In this document: in pieces, positions 61,276 to 64,000 of the stretch
Layout: the number at the start of each line of letters is the position of its first letter
Position numbering within the stretch: the stretch's first letter is position 1
Origin: Hevea brasiliensis
Lineage: Eukaryota; Streptophyta; Magnoliopsida; Malpighiales; Euphorbiaceae
Reading direction: 5' to 3'
Length of the DNA stretch: 64,000 nucleotides
Assembly (NCBI RefSeq): GCF_030052815.1
Contig: NC_079493.1
Coordinates: 118,259,132 to 118,323,131, forward strand
Position numbers and translations under genes: made by a program
Notes under the pieces: generated by a model
Told to the model about the DNA's origin: nothing
Database searches by the model: none
Seen by the model: only the letters and a program-made list of their open reading frames with translations

Positions 61276-61612
61276 TGTAACACCCTAGGCAAATCCCACA
61301 TCGGCAAAACACGGGAAAGATGCTGGGTTTATAAGTTGGTGGTTCCTAACCCCTATTGACGCGTTTTAAAACCGTGAGGGATTCAGCCCATAGCGGACAA
61401 TATCACTAGTGGGTCGGGCCATTACATTTGTGGTATCAGAGCCGCTCCGCGTGCAACCTTGAGCGATGGTGGGGCAAACCTCAGCGATGACGCTGAGTCC
61501 CATAAGGGGGGGTGGATTGTAACACCCTAGGCAAATCTCACATCGACAAAACACGGGAGAGATACTGGGTTTATAAGATGGAGGTTCCTAACTCCTATTG
61601 ACGCGTTTTAAG
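61276..61612 (+). mobile_element. TRIM (terminal-repeat retrotransposon in miniature), 3' LTR truncated
   Basis: The left LTR is 61276-61426 (151 bases, TGTAACACCCTAGG to GGGCCATTACA). After TTTG comes a primer-binding site TGGTATCAGAGC at 61431-61442, then a non-coding middle with a polypurine tract AAGGGGGGG (61504-61512). The second LTR starts at 61518 and follows the first to about 61612 (GACGCGTTTTAA), where it is cut by the L1-derived segment. The two LTRs differ at about 7 sites. The sequence is of the conserved plant TRIM type with CACATCGG and CGGACAATATCAC. It has no coding capacity and depends on other elements for movement. Confidence 0.9.
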
Positions 61613-64000
61613 GAACTAGGTGATAGTTCCCTTTCTTTTATTAGGAAATCAGCGAATCAGGCTGCTCAGTGTTGCACGAGCGTCTGTTCTATGTCTGGTT
61701 CGTTGGAATGGAGTTCTACTGCTCCTTCCTTTCTAGAGGATGTACTAAACTTTTATCTTAATTATTGCTTGAATAAATCCATTCTTTTTTGGTAAAAAAA
61801 AAAAATTAGAATTGATATAAATTAAAATTCATAATTCTAATTGCGGTCAACTTCTACTTAATTACGTTTTTTTTATTGCCGGTCAAAATAAAATTTTATA
61901 AATAAGAATTCATTAAAATTATAAATTCATTTTTCATAAAAAAAAATCAAAATTTTCATGTTTTAAAAATATCAATTTTTATAACAAAACTAAAAATCAG
62001 ATATTTATATTTTTCTAATTATAATTATAACGTAAATCAAACTCAAAGTGTTTTTAATTTTTTTCCTTTTTTTAAATTAATTAATGATAAAGAGTATATC
62101 TAGATATAATTTTATAATTAATTAATAATATATTAAATGCATAAATGAGTGAACAAATTTTTGAACCGATAAAAATACTCTTAAATTTTATATTATTTAT
62201 AATTATGTTATTTTTAATTATTTATATTAATCTTAGAGTTTTTATAAATTTAAAATTTCTAACCTTACTTATAATTCTATTTAAGAAAAATTTCTCTTAC
62301 AAGTTAAATTAAAATCTTATAAATAAATTCATATTTCCTTAAAAAATTCATGAATTTGTTTTAAAAAAATAATTTCAAATTAAATGAATTTTAATTATAC
62401 TAATAATTAATACTCTAAATTATAATTAATAAAATTTTATTTTTCTCAATTCTATTTCAATTTGGAAACGCAAAATTAGCTAATCAAAATTAAATTTCAG
62501 ATAAAAAAAGTAAATACTATACTCAGTTAAAAAAATAAAATTTGTGAACTCATAAAAAGGCTTCACGATGAAAGAAATTTTTTAGATTTTTATTAACATT
62601 ATGTATAATCTCATGGCTTAAATATATTTTCTAAAACATTATATAAATATGACAGAAGTTTTCTTTTTTATATATAATTAGGAGCGGACACAAAATTAAA
62701 AATGGAAGAGAACAAAAATTAAATGTCATATAATTATTTTAATTAATAAAAATTTATAAATCATACTTTTATAAAACAATAATTATGATTTTTTATAAAT
62801 TATATATTTTATTAACTTTAAATAATTAGGAATAACTTAATAAAAAAGATTAATAAATCATAATTAACATTCATTTTATTATTTTTTAACTGTGGATTAA
62901 GACATTAATTTTTGGAGAATTTAATTTATCATTTGGAGATTAAAGTGTTAAAGTGTCAAAAAAAAAAAAAACTAAATTTGATATTTAAAAATTTAATTGT
63001 GTGCAGACATATTTTTAAATTAATTTTATTTTTAAATAATAAATTATAATTATTATAATAAATAGTAATAATTTGACTTTATGGGCATAAATAAATGGAT
63101 ATAAATTTTTATACCATAAAAATTATATTTTTTTTCTAAGTATTTCATATATTTTCATAATTGGTAAAATTAATTTTAAATATTAATTAATTAGATATTA
63201 AAGACAAATTAAAAAAAATTGGTCACTAAAATTAAAATTTTTAATAATTTAAATAAATATAAAATTTGTAAAACCTTATATTTATTATTTATTTTTTTAA
63301 ATAAAAAAGGAAAGCAATATTTTATTTTTAAATAAAAATGGATGCGTGGGTCTACCACTATGTACAACATTGATAATAAAAAAAATAAAATTAAGCAAAT
63401 AAAAATTAATAAAATTTATTAAATATAAATAATTAAATATTTTAATTATATATATATGAGTAATTAATAAAAAAACTTAATGCATAAATTTTTAATAATT
63501 ATTATATATAATTTTTATTGCAAAACTTTAAATATAATTTTTTTTTGTTATTCACTCTAATTTATAATTTTCTCTCACTTATATATATATTAGACATAAT
63601 TTAAAAGTATATAATTAAATATTTAGTGTGTTATCACTAAATTGATAAAATCTTTATTTTATTAAATTAATATCTTAAAAATTTATGTCATCATATTATT
63701 CATATATTATTTAATAGAGTAACAAAATGACAATAATACTAATTGAAATAAAAAAAAAAATTATCATTTTAACATCATGTTAATTGACATAAAGATAATA
63801 TGATAATATAAAATTTTATGATACTAAATTAATGAAAATGAAAATTATCTTTCTTAAATAATCAAGCAATAAACCACATGTTGTATTTCTTAAATTCTCT
63901 ATATATAATTTCTATTCATATAATTACATTTATATATAGAGAGAGCTTTGCTTGTTCTATAGGTCGTTGTTTTAAATTTAATAAAGTTTTTTTAAATTAT
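61607..64000 (+). repeat. second copy of the L1 3' end and its flank
   Basis: From the junction TTTTAAGGAACTAGG the segment repeats 40441 to about 42865: the last 62 codons of the L1 RNase H frame (one residue differs, Asp to Tyr in VLNFYLNY), the A tract at 61794-61804 and over 2.1 kb of AT-rich flank. Up to six bases (TTTTAA) are shared by both partners at the junction. It continues past the window edge. Confidence 0.92.

Noticed and set aside
1..64000. Integrated pararetrovirus or other viral sequence
   Set aside because: All reverse transcriptase-bearing regions fit Ty1/copia, Ty3/gypsy, L1 or RTE by motif order; no movement protein or capsid-type block was seen.

Overview
This is nuclear DNA of a flowering plant, almost certainly a eudicot. 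It is AT-rich and intron-containing, and it is dominated by long terminal repeat (LTR) retrotransposons, LINEs and small DNA transposons, with only three host gene models in 64 kb. The host genes are a LURP-one-related gene and a tandem pair of stellacyanin-type phytocyanin genes. The repeat families would fit a woody dicot such as a member of the Euphorbiaceae, but that is a guess; the sequence alone does not fix the species. Layout: 1-18065 is a retrotransposon pile-up. It holds a minus-strand Ty1/copia element (213-5903) and a Ty3/gypsy Tekay/Del-like element with LTRs of about 3.57 kb whose pol is almost entirely deleted (5928-13494). These are followed by an inverted LTR fragment of the same family (13495-15630) and the 3' end of a plus-strand copia element (15631-18065), whose LTR is split by a solo LTR. 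18907-23227 is a nested pair of solo LTRs that can be resolved to the base by two target-site duplications (ATATT outside, TTTAG inside). 23228-29800 is AT-rich intergenic DNA with several non-autonomous DNA elements, a tRNA-derived SINE-like piece and a 75-bp tandem duplication. 29839-30794 holds the LURP-one-related gene, with two exons encoding 205 residues. 32298-34000 is a 5'-truncated RTE-type LINE. 34100-40644 is a nearly full-length but decayed L1-type LINE, split by a 1.07-kb hAT-like element with an 8-bp target duplication. 40645-44320 is AT-rich DNA. About 44320-49440 and 49880-52736 are two copies of a duplicated host segment, each with one stellacyanin-like gene on the minus strand. 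52737-61612 is a second retrotransposon pile-up: copia, gypsy LTR, Sirevirus fragment and a TRIM. 61607-64000 repeats 40441 to about 42865 almost exactly, namely the L1 3' end plus over 2 kb of its flank. The copy 1 phytocyanin gene has intact splice sites and codes for a secreted, GPI-anchored blue copper protein with glutamine as axial ligand. Copy 2 keeps an open reading frame, but its intron donor is weakened and its acceptor AG is gone; a new in-frame AG exists 33 bases upstream. Apart from these three genes the window is mostly a record of transposition, nesting and segmental duplication. I see no CRISPR array, no rRNA gene, no convincing functional tRNA and no new multi-gene system.
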